Shown here: one piece after another, positions 44,634-53,733 of the stretch
Position numbering within the stretch: position 1 is the stretch's first letter
Layout of the letters: every line of letters begins with the position of its first letter
From: a candidate division KSB1 bacterium
GTDB taxonomy: Bacteria; Zhuqueibacterota; Zhuqueibacteria; Zhuqueibacterales; Zhuqueibacteraceae
Reading direction: 5' to 3'
Assembly: GCA_034506255.1 (NCBI GenBank)
Contig: JAPDPX010000010.1
Location: 177,403 to 241,402 of the forward strand
DNA length: 64,000 nucleotides
Translations under genes and position numbers: made by a program
The notes under the pieces: model-generated
Seen by the model: the letters and a program-made list of their open reading frames with translations, nothing else
The model's database searches: none
What the model was told of the DNA's origin: nothing

Positions 44634-45545
44634 TCAAACTTTGCGATAAGCCGTGCTCACCGTGAGGGTGGCATCGGGCAGGGGGGCCAGTTGATAATCA
44701 CCGAACAGCAGTGGCTCCAGGCGGTGCAGGCAGAGAAAGAGGCGCAGCGCCAGGCCGCGAATCTCCAGCTCCGAATGGGCACTGGCGCGCATCTCGATGA
44801 AATGCCGCCAGGCACGCACATTGCCGGTCACCACCACGATGGTCTCGGTTTCGTTGGGCAGCAATGCCCGCGCGGATTGATTGACTTTTTTGCGCAAATC
44901 GGTCGCCGCCTCGGCGGAGAGCAGGGCCGTGCCCGCCTGCTGCGCGGCGAGCAGGCGCGCGGCCAGGGCATGATATTCGGCATGGCTGCGATCGATGCGC
45001 TGCAGGAACTGCTGGTGCAACGCGCCGCCATCCTGAAACTCCGGCCGCTCGACAAAGCGCAACACCCGCCCCGAGACGTAGCGCTGCGACAACTGTGAGT
45101 AACCAAAGCCGGCACGATGGCGGATCAGCTCATGCGTCAGGCTGCGGGAAATGCCGTAGAGCAGAAAGGAATAAGTGGCGTGCTCCAGCACTGAGCCGTG
45201 CCCGCTGCTCAGCAGGTTTTCAAAATAGCGGGCCGCCTGCTCGTTGCGTGTGCGCTTCGGTCCGAAACTGGCGTAACAGGTTTGTCCGGCGATTTTGCAC
45301 AATTGCGCGCCAGGCGCCAGCGGCTCGGGGTCGTCGAGATACTGGTCAAATTGCAGGTTGGCATCAAAGCCCGCCAGGAAGGCCCGCAAACCCGCCAGTT
45401 TGACCTGCGGCCGGGACACCAGCACCACGCCCGGCTGTGTCAAATAGGGCGTGCCGGCCGGCGAATGCCGCACCGGCGCATGCATCACCGTGAAGCCATC
45501 CTCCAACACCCCGCCCCATTCCGTAAAAAGCTGCTCCGGCGTCAC
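44634..45545 (-). CDS. thyX: Flavin-dependent thymidylate synthase
   Basis: A 303-residue ThyX that makes dTMP from dUMP using FAD, NADPH and methylene-tetrahydrofolate. The GTG start is chosen because GAGAGG lies nine bases upstream, and an internal Met at 45485 is an alternative. The motif is RHRAGFGYSQLSQRY, in which the spacing from RHR to the second Ser is one residue longer than in the textbook RHR-x7-S pattern. The C-terminal IEMRASAHSELEIRGLALRLF is also family-typical. No thyA is seen in the window. The first about 40 residues before the domain are less conserved. Confidence 0.93.
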   Translation of the reverse strand: MTPEQLFTEWGGVLEDGFTVMHAPVRHSPAGTPYLTQPGVVLVSRPQVKLAGLRAFLAGFDANLQFDQYLDDPEPLAPGAQLCKIAGQTCYASFGPKRTRNEQAARYFENLLSSGHGSVLEHATYSFLLYGISRSLTHELIRHRAGFGYSQLSQRYVSGRVLRFVERPEFQDGGALHQQFLQRIDRSHAEYHALAARLLAAQQAGTALLSAEAATDLRKKVNQSARALLPNETETIVVVTGNVRAWRHFIEMRASAHSELEIRGLALRLFLCLHRLEPLLFGDYQLAPLPDATLTVSTAYRKV

Positions 45546-46113
45546 TTTCGTTTGCCTCTCTTTGCTGTCTGTGCTGTAAAATTTCCCGGATCGTGACAAT
45601 TTTCCTGTCCAGGGTTCGAATTCGCGTTTCAGTTTGCAAGGTAATGCCTCAGTTGCGTGTGGCGACGCTGCGCAAAGCTCCTGTCTGCAGACAGCGAGGC
45701 GTGCGCCACGCCACACGTGGCCGGGGATTACTTCAGCTTGGCAGCGATGCTTGGGCATCGCACGCGGTCTCAAAAAACCCAAACAGGCATGCCTGTCATC
45801 GCCGTCATCAGCGCAATCTGCCGACGGGAGGCGGCCCCGGGCCGCTCTTCTCGAGCCTGCAGTTTGTGGGCGAGAGGGAGTTATAAACCGTGCGCTCCGG
45901 AAGCCGTTTTCGCCGCGCGCTGAAAGAGAAGAACGTCAATCAGTTCCCTCCGCGAGGCCCGGTTTATGGCACAGCAGTTATGCGCTTCTCCCGGCGCCAT
46001 CGGTGCGGCCTGTTTTCCCTGACGCGGCACACAAAACCCAACTTCTTTCATCCTGTAAATCCCGTCGCGCGAGCAGACTCACGCCCGCGCCAGACGGGGA
46101 CGGCAAGCGCGCT
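45546..46113. other. Intergenic region without recognisable gene
   Basis: About 570 bases upstream of thyX. Short frames exist but none has a recognisable family or ribosome-binding site. A CTGTCTGCAGACAG palindrome near 45680 is present; its meaning is unknown. I see no RNA gene. Confidence 0.45.
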
Positions 46114-47553
46114 CTATCTTATCACTTTGATGTAGTCGCCGCGTTTGACCTGGTCCTGCAGGTTCATGCCGTTGAGAATGGCCAGCTCGTTGAGCTGCTT
46201 CTCTTCCATGCGGTAGCCGCGCAGGACGCCCGCCAAATCGCCGGCCTTTTCCACCCGCTCGATGCGCACGCGCAAGGGCTGCTTCTGCAGCGCCGCCTGA
46301 TTGCGCAATTCCTCGAAGCCGGTCATCACGCTTTTGAAGGTCGCGGCATGCGTGGCATAAAGCGCGTTGGTGGTGTAGCCGTGAAACACGTAAATCGCCT
46401 CGCCCTTCTGGATGAAGTAGGAGAGCAGATGCAACAGATTGTTCTGCGTCTGCACCTGGGACTCGACTTCGTACGCCGGCAGCTCGTGCACGCGCGTGGC
46501 TTGTTCACGAATGACCCGGGCCTGTGCATTTTGCACAAAACTGCCCGCCGCCGCCCTGGGGCTGTCACCGCGGCCCAGGCTGAACTCGATCATGGCGTTC
46601 TTCTCGGCGTTCATCATCTGTACCACGCTCGGCGAGTTCAGCAACGCCCACTTGGCCGGCACGGGAAATTGGAAGCGCAGTTCGGGATGATAAAAGACGT
46701 TGTTTTCCACAAAGCCCTGGCGCGGGTCCTCGCCATAGACGATGCCATCGATCATGCGCAAATAATCCTTGCGATCCAGCTTTTTGGGCGTGTAGGGAAT
46801 CTTGGCCTGCCACTCGGCGGCAAGCTGGGCAACGCGCACCTCGCGCTGGCCGGGATCCGGATGCGTGGACAGGAACACCGGCATGCGGCCGCCGCCCGTA
46901 TCACTCAGCCGTGCGATGGTGCGAAAAAAGCCGGCCATTTCCCGGGCATCGTAGCCCAGCCGGGTGGAATACTCCACCCCCAGCAGATCGGATTCCGATT
47001 CCTGGCTGCGGCTGAATTTCAGAAAGATCAGACTCAGACCCAATTCTGCCACGCCGCCCAGGCGGCGAAAATCCTCGGACAGGACGCTGCCCAAGCCCAG
47101 GCCAAGCTGCGCGAGTTGTGCTTTGGACTGCTGTTCGGCACCGTGCCGCGCCACGATGTGACCAACTTCGTGACCCATCACCCCGGCCAGCTCCGCCTCG
47201 GAATTGAAATGTGCCAGGATGCCGCGGGTGAAATAAACATAACCGCCCGGCAGTGCAAACGCATTCACGATCGGACTGTCCACCACGCGAAAGGTGTACT
47301 GCAAATTCGGCCGCTGCGACACACGGGCAATGCTTTGACCGATGCCGTCTACATAGGCGGTCAGATTCGCATCCTGGTACAGGCCATATTCAGCGACGAT
47401 CTGTGGATCCGCCTCCCGACCCAGCGCAATCTCGCTGGATTCACTCATGAGATTGAAAGTCGATTTGCCGGTGACATAGTCCCTGGTGCACGAGGCCAAT
47501 GCCAGGACTGCCACACCAGCCAGCAGGAGCAAAGCCAAACTGCGACGATACAT
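46114..47553 (-). CDS. M48-family metallopeptidase lipoprotein
   Basis: A 479-residue zinc protease of the M48 family anchored as a lipoprotein. The ATG of MYRRSLA has GGAGG at the right distance; the signal peptide ends in the lipobox LASC. The metal-binding motif is GHEVGHIVARH with the downstream third ligand in the ESESDLLGVEY stretch. The C-terminal part (about 300-479) is a beta-rich domain and ends with a LysM-like segment (EKQLNELAILNGM..QDQVKRGDYIKVI). Members act as periplasmic or outer-membrane quality-control proteases (BepA/LoiP-like). It lies 59 bases downstream of a TolB-like gene. Confidence 0.92.
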   Translation of the reverse strand: MYRRSLALLLLAGVAVLALASCTRDYVTGKSTFNLMSESSEIALGREADPQIVAEYGLYQDANLTAYVDGIGQSIARVSQRPNLQYTFRVVDSPIVNAFALPGGYVYFTRGILAHFNSEAELAGVMGHEVGHIVARHGAEQQSKAQLAQLGLGLGSVLSEDFRRLGGVAELGLSLIFLKFSRSQESESDLLGVEYSTRLGYDAREMAGFFRTIARLSDTGGGRMPVFLSTHPDPGQREVRVAQLAAEWQAKIPYTPKKLDRKDYLRMIDGIVYGEDPRQGFVENNVFYHPELRFQFPVPAKWALLNSPSVVQMMNAEKNAMIEFSLGRGDSPRAAAGSFVQNAQARVIREQATRVHELPAYEVESQVQTQNNLLHLLSYFIQKGEAIYVFHGYTTNALYATHAATFKSVMTGFEELRNQAALQKQPLRVRIERVEKAGDLAGVLRGYRMEEKQLNELAILNGMNLQDQVKRGDYIKVIR

Positions 47554-47612
47554 TTTTCTGCCTCCGGTTTCTTGAAACCTGCCACACCACGTCTGCGCGG
47601 CACATACCGGCC

Positions 47613-48557
47613 TCATTCCCGCACCCGGTTCCACCTCATCACCCAAATGGCACCGCTGCGGCGTTCATCATAAACCAACTGCCGGCTGTCGGGCGACCAA
47701 CTGCAGTTCATCTCCAGTTGTGTGGCGGTCGCCGTCACATTCACCCGGCCGCTGCCGTCCGGGTTGACGGTGTAAATATCCGCCTGCTGCAGGCGATGTC
47801 CGTCATCCTCGCTGACCATGAACCCGATCTTTTGCCCGTCCGGCGACCAATGCGGCCGTTCGCCCCGCCCGAGCTCCACCAGGTCGCTGCCGGTCAGTGA
47901 GCAGACAAACAGCCGGCTGCCCAGGGCTTCCGCAACGAGGCGCGTGCCGTCCGGCGCAAGCTCGGCGTTGATGATTTCACCCGCCATCGGCTGCACCACC
48001 CGCGGCGTCACCCCGGCTCCCGTTACCAGCACACCCTGCGGCGTCGCAAAAACCAGAGGCCGCGGCGCGGCAGTCGGAGGTTCCGGCTGAGGGGCCGAAG
48101 CGACTTCAAAATACTCCACCCGGCCGCCGGTCCACAGCGCGAGCCGGCCCTGCCCAGGCACCCATTGCGGCACACCCGGCATGCGTTTGCGTTCAGCGGA
48201 AATCACCGTGCCGGTTTTGGTCGCGACGTCATAGACTTGCAGCGCGTGTTGTCGCCGCTGATTGTGCCGGCGCGTCACCCGGCCTGCAAGGAAGCGGCCG
48301 TCACTCGACCAGCTCATTTTGTAACCCACCCCCACCTCGCCGGTCAATTGCTCGAGGCCGCTGCCATCCGGCCGGATGAGCCAGATGCCGTCATAATTCG
48401 GCCCGGTGAGCGCAATCCATTCGCCGGTTGGCGACCATACCGGTTGCATGAACTCCCGGCCGGCGGCGGTCAATTGTTGCGGTTGCGGCCCCTCCGCCAC
48501 CTGGGCGAATGCGGCAGCCGCAGCCAGCAACATCAGGAGCAACAGTCTTTTTCTCAT
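47613..48557 (-). CDS. TolB-like PD40/WD40 beta-propeller protein
   Basis: A 314-residue secreted protein of PD40-type repeats. The start is the ATG of MRKRLLLLML with a signal peptide of about 18 residues (ending AAAAFAQ). Repeated motifs such as PVWSPTGEWIALTGP, MSWSSDGRFLAG, LAPDGTRLVAEA, PHWSPDGQKIGFMVS and CSWSPDSRQLVYDE define blades of a TolB-like propeller, usually a protein- or peptidoglycan-binding scaffold. The longer open frame upstream is not coding. It is followed by the M48 protease gene on the same strand. Confidence 0.88.
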   Translation of the reverse strand: MRKRLLLLMLLAAAAAFAQVAEGPQPQQLTAAGREFMQPVWSPTGEWIALTGPNYDGIWLIRPDGSGLEQLTGEVGVGYKMSWSSDGRFLAGRVTRRHNQRRQHALQVYDVATKTGTVISAERKRMPGVPQWVPGQGRLALWTGGRVEYFEVASAPQPEPPTAAPRPLVFATPQGVLVTGAGVTPRVVQPMAGEIINAELAPDGTRLVAEALGSRLFVCSLTGSDLVELGRGERPHWSPDGQKIGFMVSEDDGHRLQQADIYTVNPDGSGRVNVTATATQLEMNCSWSPDSRQLVYDERRSGAIWVMRWNRVRE

Positions 48558-48599
48558 GGGACTCGCTTTCTTTAAAACCGCAACGCTAAATCCACGCCG

Positions 48600-49150
48600 C
48601 TTTTTCACGAAAGGCTTAATCGACCCCGACGGGGTCGCAGATAACAGCCCACGGGCAAGGCCCAGGGAACCAATGAAATCCATCTTACCAAGCTCTGCCG
48701 GGGCGGCATTCATGACGTGGCCCAATAACGCTCTGTTCGAGCTTCCAAATGTTTCGATTGACCGATTCCCGGGGCGTTGCCCTTCGCTGTTACATTTCGC
48801 CCGCTTGGGGCTGGTTGTCCATGTAATTGAATTCGATTTCACGTTCCATCCTGATTTGCAGACAAGCTGCAAATCAAAGCTTATGCGATGCAGTAAATAC
48901 CTGAATTTTGCACCAAAGGGCACTGTCAATTGTGATCGGTTGTGCACTCTCACTAACCCCGCTAGGGGTGAAATGTTTATAGTAGATTCCAAGCTACCAC
49001 CATTCTCAAACTCCGTAGGAGTGACATGTCGCATTTCATTGATACAAGCCTCGATTATTTGACGAGAAGCACATTTCACTCCTACGGAGTTTTCAAAACT
49101 TGAGCGGCGCACTGCTATAATCATCCCACTCCTAGCGGAGTTCAAAGCAA
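48600..49150. repeat. Cluster of palindromic extragenic repeats
   Basis: Noncoding DNA made of several short palindromic motifs. CCCCGACGGGG with CCCACGGGCAAGGCCCAGGG at about 48628-48668, CCCGGGGCGTTGCCCTTCGC near 48772, CCCCGCTAGGGG near 48957, and the CTCCGTAGGAG / CTCCTACGGAG pair at 49008-49092, followed by CTCCTAGCGGAG at 49131. These look like degenerate REP-type elements; similar blocks are frequent in genomes of uncultured bacteria. No gene is present. Confidence 0.6.
49008..49092. repeat. Perfect 17-bp inverted repeat
   Basis: The arms at 49008-49024 and 49076-49092 are exact reverse complements (AAACTCCGTAGGAGTGA and its complement), separated by 51 bases. A long hairpin could form in RNA or in single-stranded DNA. 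Confidence 0.85.
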
Positions 49151-49797
49151 TGCCAGCCGTGCAAAAATTTCTTGCACCACCCAATGGATGAATCAAAACA
49201 ATTGTTTGAACCGCTTGAATTGCGGTTTTAGCCAGCTTTGGTGCAAAATTCAGGAAATAACTGTTCGGCGAAATTCAGTGTCTTCGGTCAACATCGGCGA
49301 TAAAGCCTTTCCAACGAAACGCACCGAAGTCACCGAGCATCGCCGCAACTGACTTTGGCAGGATGATTCATCAGCCGAAATGTTTCAAAGTCATTCTGCC
49401 GAAAAATGATTCTGCCATGAACTTTCAGAATTCCCTTCTACCTGGATTTTGCATGGATTCACCACAATCGCTGCAAGCACCAGGCGGAAATGCGCGATGA
49501 GCCGGAACACCGTTTCTGACCACGGAGTTGCGGAGATCGCGGAGCTGCACGGAGAAAGGCCGGAAATTGCGATGACGATCATCTTTCAGAGCAAGGACAT
49601 CGGATGCGTGAATAAGCTGACTCCGTGTTGACTCCGTATTCTCCGTGGCTCCGTGGTCCATTCGGCCGGCGGTTTGACCCAGTACCCAATGGGTGATTTG
49701 ACTGGCCGTTGTTGGCCGCGGTAACGGGGGCATCTCACGAATTCGATGCACAATTCAGGTTCTACCTTCGAGCGCCTGACGGCGGAGTATGAATCAC
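49151..49797. other. Intergenic region with low-complexity repeats
   Basis: About 650 bases without a gene. The block near 49360-49425 repeats ATGATTC and TTCTGCCG motifs (GGCAGAATCATT-type short repeats), and 49605-49660 is the CTCCGTG / CCACGGAG low-complexity motif. The frame over 49425-49751 is the translation of this repeat. Confidence 0.5.
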
Positions 49798-52251
49798 TCA
49801 GCGCACGAGCACCAGCTTGCGCACGGCGGTAAAACTTCCGCTGGTCATTTTCACCAAATACAGGCCGGAAGCCACGGCCCGGCCACCCTCCTCGTCGCCG
49901 TGCCAGCGCACGCGATGCCGGCCCGCGGCGGCCACACCTTCCAGCAAAACGCGCACACGGCGACCGGCGGGATCGAAGATCGCCAGCTCCACCGCTGCGG
50001 TATTCGCCATTTCGAATTCGATCTCAGTGGTGGGATTGAAGGGATTGGGATAATTCTGCCGCAGAACGAAGCCCGCCGGCCCAGCGGCCGCAGATTCATC
50101 CACCTTCACACTGCTCGGATGGCCATAAGACAAATCTTCAAAATAAATTTCGCCCGCGGCCGCGCCGGTATTCGACACGGATAAATCCTCCCAGCGCAGG
50201 GGCGCGAGCGCGGCTGCGGCAAAACTCTGACCCGCCAGATTCACGCTGTCTTTCTGCACTTCGAATTTGAGATTGCGCCAGCCGGTCCAATCCAGGCGTT
50301 TTTCCCAAACATAAAGCTGGCCGTCACTGCCGCGCACATGCCAGCGCAGCGTGTTCCCGCTGGCGTCGCCAAACACCAGCAGGCTGGCGAGATCATTTTT
50401 GCCCAGGACCAGCGCTGCAGTCAGGCTCATGAACACGGCTCCGTTGCGGTTGGACACGAAGGCATAACGCAGCCGGCCGGCCGTGGAATCACTCACGACA
50501 AAGAACGGGACGAGTGCAAAGTCGGTGGAATCCGCCACGAAGTTGTTGCTGCCGGCATGCAGCCGCGGATCGCCCAGGATATTATCCGTGAGGGAAAACG
50601 TGCTGCGCAGCTCCAGCACCTCCGGCGCGAGGGCGGTCTTGAATTTCCATTCCAGTGCCTGGGGCAGGCGGTTGCCCTGGGCATCGCGCACCTGATCGGA
50701 AAGCTGCACGGTGTAAACCCGGTTCCCCAACAGGTTGCCGACGGGCACCAGGCTGTACTTGTACAAATCGCTTTCACGGGAAAGGAAAACCCGCATGCCG
50801 GCGGGACTGCCTGGAATCGCAAAGACTTGCAGAGCCGGCGGCAGGAGTGAGGCCATTGCCATTTCGCGATTAAAGCGCACTTCGATAACGTCGCGTACGA
50901 AAACCTGTGTCTGCTTGTTGGCCGGCGCGAAGTCCACCACCGCCGGCGTTGCCGCGTTGCGCGGCATGGTTGCAAAGCTCCACTGCACTGTGCCGCCCTG
51001 CAAACGATGGCCGAACTGATCCATCGCCGTGCTGTCGATCGTCACCGTGTAGCGCGTGCCAAACTCAAAGCGAAAATCCGGGGTGAAGAGAAACTCTCTG
51101 GGATTGTTGGCGACGGTGCTGAGCACGCCGGCCACTGCCGGCTGCAGGCGAAACGCCGCTTGCACCGAGGCGGTATTCATATTGCGCGAGAACGAGATGC
51201 GGATCGGCGCATAGACGTAGACGTTTTGACCATCCGGTTCCGGGCTGACCTGGCTCACTTGCGGCAGGGCTGCGGGGATCAGGCGGGCGTCGGCGGCGCG
51301 GAACGCATGCGCGGCAACCGTCACCGTCGCGGTCAGCGGCAGGTACTCCGGCGCGGCGATCGTCACCGTGTAGGTGCCCGGCGGAAGATCGTCGAAAACA
51401 TAAACGCCGTTGCGGTTGTTGTCGGTGGTGTAAGTGCGGTTGCCCGGCTGCAGCATGACCGTGATGCCGTTGAGCGGTGCGCCGTTTTCCGCGTCGCTGA
51501 CGAGGCCCACCAGCGCGCCGGTGGACATTTTGCCGGCGTTGTAGTATTCAAAAAAGCTCATCGCCAGGGCGCGCGCTTCCATGCGCAGGAAATCAGGATT
51601 GCGCATCTTGGCTTCTTCTCCGGGATGGTCGTGAAACGTGCCTTCGGAGAGCTCGCCCGGCATTTGCAAATCGTTCAACACCCCCAGGCTGAAGCCGCCA
51701 TTGCAGCCGCCGTAGAAGGTCCAGTCCAGGCGCGTCAAGAATGAAGAAGTACGATAGGCCTGGAAAATTCTCTCGGCCATGAGATTGCTCATCACGTCGG
51801 ACTGGCCCGGCCATTCGGCGCGGCCGGTGCCGGAGCTGCTGCCATTGGGGCAGGGCCGCGCCGGATCGCGCTTTTCTTCGAGCAGCACCAGGGTGTAGCG
51901 CGTGGAGGTGTTGGTGGTGCCGGTGGCATTGTGATGCACCGAGTGAAACCAGTCCACCCCGAAGTTGTTGGCGATTTGTTCGCGCTGGCTCAGGCTGATG
52001 TCGGTGGTGTTGTTTTGATGGGTGAGCAATACCGTGTCCGCGCCGGCAGCCATGAGATAGTTTTTGAGAAAAGTGGCCACGCGAAAATTAATGTCCGCCT
52101 CGCGCAGACCGGTCGGCCCGGCATTGCTGTTGCCGGGGCCATGTCCCGGGTCAATGCAAATGCTCACGCCTGAAAGATTTTGTGCCGGTGCCGCCCACGG
52201 CGGGAAGAAGAAAATCAACAGGAACACCGCCAATGCGTTCTTGCACATCAT
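49798..52251 (-). CDS. Secreted N-acetylmuramoyl-L-alanine amidase with T9SS-type sorting domain
   Basis: An 817-residue exported peptidoglycan hydrolase of the Amidase_3 family. The start is the ATG pair (52251/52248) with AAGGAT eight bases upstream. After a signal peptide (ends APAQ), residues about 25-230 hold the zinc amidase: ICIDPGHG, the Glu of GLREADINF and the HSVHHN motif. A carboxypeptidase-regulatory-like Ig domain (about 245-320, GALVGLVSDAENG..PPGTYTVTIAAP) and two Big_5-type Ig domains follow, then a beta-rich module. The C-terminus is a Por/T9SS sorting domain with NYPNPFNPTTE. Linking a cell-wall hydrolase to the T9SS signal suggests surface attachment. Confidence 0.92.
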   Translation of the reverse strand: MMCKNALAVFLLIFFFPPWAAPAQNLSGVSICIDPGHGPGNSNAGPTGLREADINFRVATFLKNYLMAAGADTVLLTHQNNTTDISLSQREQIANNFGVDWFHSVHHNATGTTNTSTRYTLVLLEEKRDPARPCPNGSSSGTGRAEWPGQSDVMSNLMAERIFQAYRTSSFLTRLDWTFYGGCNGGFSLGVLNDLQMPGELSEGTFHDHPGEEAKMRNPDFLRMEARALAMSFFEYYNAGKMSTGALVGLVSDAENGAPLNGITVMLQPGNRTYTTDNNRNGVYVFDDLPPGTYTVTIAAPEYLPLTATVTVAAHAFRAADARLIPAALPQVSQVSPEPDGQNVYVYAPIRISFSRNMNTASVQAAFRLQPAVAGVLSTVANNPREFLFTPDFRFEFGTRYTVTIDSTAMDQFGHRLQGGTVQWSFATMPRNAATPAVVDFAPANKQTQVFVRDVIEVRFNREMAMASLLPPALQVFAIPGSPAGMRVFLSRESDLYKYSLVPVGNLLGNRVYTVQLSDQVRDAQGNRLPQALEWKFKTALAPEVLELRSTFSLTDNILGDPRLHAGSNNFVADSTDFALVPFFVVSDSTAGRLRYAFVSNRNGAVFMSLTAALVLGKNDLASLLVFGDASGNTLRWHVRGSDGQLYVWEKRLDWTGWRNLKFEVQKDSVNLAGQSFAAAALAPLRWEDLSVSNTGAAAGEIYFEDLSYGHPSSVKVDESAAAGPAGFVLRQNYPNPFNPTTEIEFEMANTAAVELAIFDPAGRRVRVLLEGVAAAGRHRVRWHGDEEGGRAVASGLYLVKMTSGSFTAVRKLVLVR

Positions 52252-53260
52252 CAAGTGATCCTTCCGCAAGCAGGTAAGTGGCATTTCGTGTCCGACACTG
52301 CGGTTTTGGGCATCTGTCGGCAGCGGCATCCCACCCGTTGTCACTGACCGACCGGCTAAAAAACCAACTTTTTCCGATAATATCAAGCGTGAAATCGGAA
52401 AAGTAGGAAGGGCCCCAGCTCAAACACCGTGCAAACCAGCGAGCTCAATCACGCGGGCGCTGAAACGCGTACAGGCCCGCCATCCAGGATGGAACTTGTG
52501 CTGCTCAACCCACGCCCCCGCCATCGCGCCAACATTTTTTTGAAAACCTTTCGCCCACGAAAAGGAAATCCCACGGAAATGGTTTGGAGCTGTTTTCGTG
52601 GGAGCTTCAGTTTCGTGGGAGAAAATGCGACCCTTCTTCCGTGACTGAAATTTTTCCCCGAAACAGTAATGCCTCGGCTATTGGCGGGGAACGTAGCGCC
52701 GACATCTTGTCTGCAAGCAGGATGCTTGTGCTGCTCTCCGAAAAGGAAATCCCACGAAAATGGTTTGGGGCTGTTTTCGTGGGAGCTTCCGTTTCGTGGG
52801 AGATACCGCGACTCGTGTGTGACCATTCTCTTGATGGCTCTTTTCCCACGAAAGCAAATTTCCCTTTGACAAAATTTTTTTTTTGCTTACTCTGGCGCCG
52901 TCACGTCAACGGCATGGTGGGAATGGGGAAACAGCCGCTTTTGCCTTGCGCCACCCCCGGATCTCCTGCCTTCGCGTTTTCCCCGCCTGCTGTGCGTTGA
53001 GAGAACGAGTATCATTTGGGGCGGGTCTTGCCATGAAGAAACACCGTTTCCCCGGCCGCTGCACGTTTTGCTGAGCCTTGCCTTCCGGCGTTTTTCTTTC
53101 TCCAAAAAAAGAAAAGCTTTGGCAGTCTGCCGGGAGACCACCAAAGCTTCTCAACCAAAACGCGCGAGATGATAAGCATCGGTGTTTCGAGAAGCAAGGG
53201 GTTTTTGCGACGGCTGCCGGAGCGCAGAGGTGAATGCTTGCGCGAGAAAGGAGTTTTCAG
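52252..53260. other. Repeat-bearing intergenic region
   Basis: About 1 kb between the divergently transcribed amidase and the small secreted protein. It includes the palindromic repeat block (52542-52827), after which further CCCACGAAA half-sites and an (A/T)-rich stretch near 52869 occur. The frames over it are repeat translations without ribosome-binding sites. Confidence 0.55.
52542..52827. repeat. Dispersed palindromic repeat block, copy 1
   Basis: Two units with a period of about 181 bases. Each has CCCACGAAAA, CCCACG(G)AAA, TTTTCGTGGG and TTTCGTGGG arms, then a GCGGGGAACGTAGCGCC core with CTGCAAGCAGG. Almost the same block occurs at 55634, offset by 3092 bases without indels in the shared part. 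Confidence 0.85.
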
Positions 53261-53626
53261 ATGAAGCGTTTCATGATCTTGCTTGCCGCTGCCATGACGA
53301 CCGTGCTGCTGGTGGGAATCCTGGTTGAGCAATCACAATCTCATCCCGTCCCAAACAGGCAATTTCACGGCAAAGCAACTTACCGGAATAACGAACCCGC
53401 ACGTGTAGGCACATCAGTCGATGCATGGTTGGGTTCAGTCAAAATAGCTGACGGTGAGGTATGGGACACCAGGGGCAGTTATAACATTTGGGGCGAGAAT
53501 TCAGACTTTCCTTCAGGCACCTATACCCTTGTCGCCGACGATGGCAGCCTGCTGGGTCAAGTCAACGTCTATCATGCTCAAGGAACGGATACTTATGTAG
53601 ATGTAGTCCTGGATACTGCATACTGA
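53261..53626 (+). CDS. Small secreted protein
   Basis: A 121-residue protein whose ATG start has GGAG nine bases upstream. A hydrophobic signal peptide (LAAAMTTVLLVGILVEQ) is followed by a short beta-rich domain with GKATYRNNEPARVG, DAWLGSVKIADGEVW and SFPSGTYTLVADDGSLL-type segments resembling a small Ig-like fold. No family is recognised. The next gene, a VCBS-repeat protein, starts 107 bases downstream on the same strand, and the pair is bracketed by the palindromic repeat blocks. Confidence 0.7.
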   Translation: MKRFMILLAAAMTTVLLVGILVEQSQSHPVPNRQFHGKATYRNNEPARVGTSVDAWLGSVKIADGEVWDTRGSYNIWGENSDFPSGTYTLVADDGSLLGQVNVYHAQGTDTYVDVVLDTAY

Positions 53627-53733
53627 GACAGTATTTCGTGTGTCGCCATGTTCGAATAAGCTTTGCCTGTCAAGCCGTATGGGCTGCAGGCAGAAATTGC
53701 CTGCAGCCTTTATTCGTACAGGAGCAAACCTCG

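Noticed and set aside
45605..45625. GGTTCGAATTC resembling a tRNA T-loop
   Set aside because: No acceptor stem, anticodon arm or CCA-compatible end fits around it.
49425..49751. 108-residue frame with HGATENTEST motif
   Set aside because: This is the translation of a low-complexity CCACGGAG repeat, a pattern that commonly produces spurious proteins in environmental genomes.
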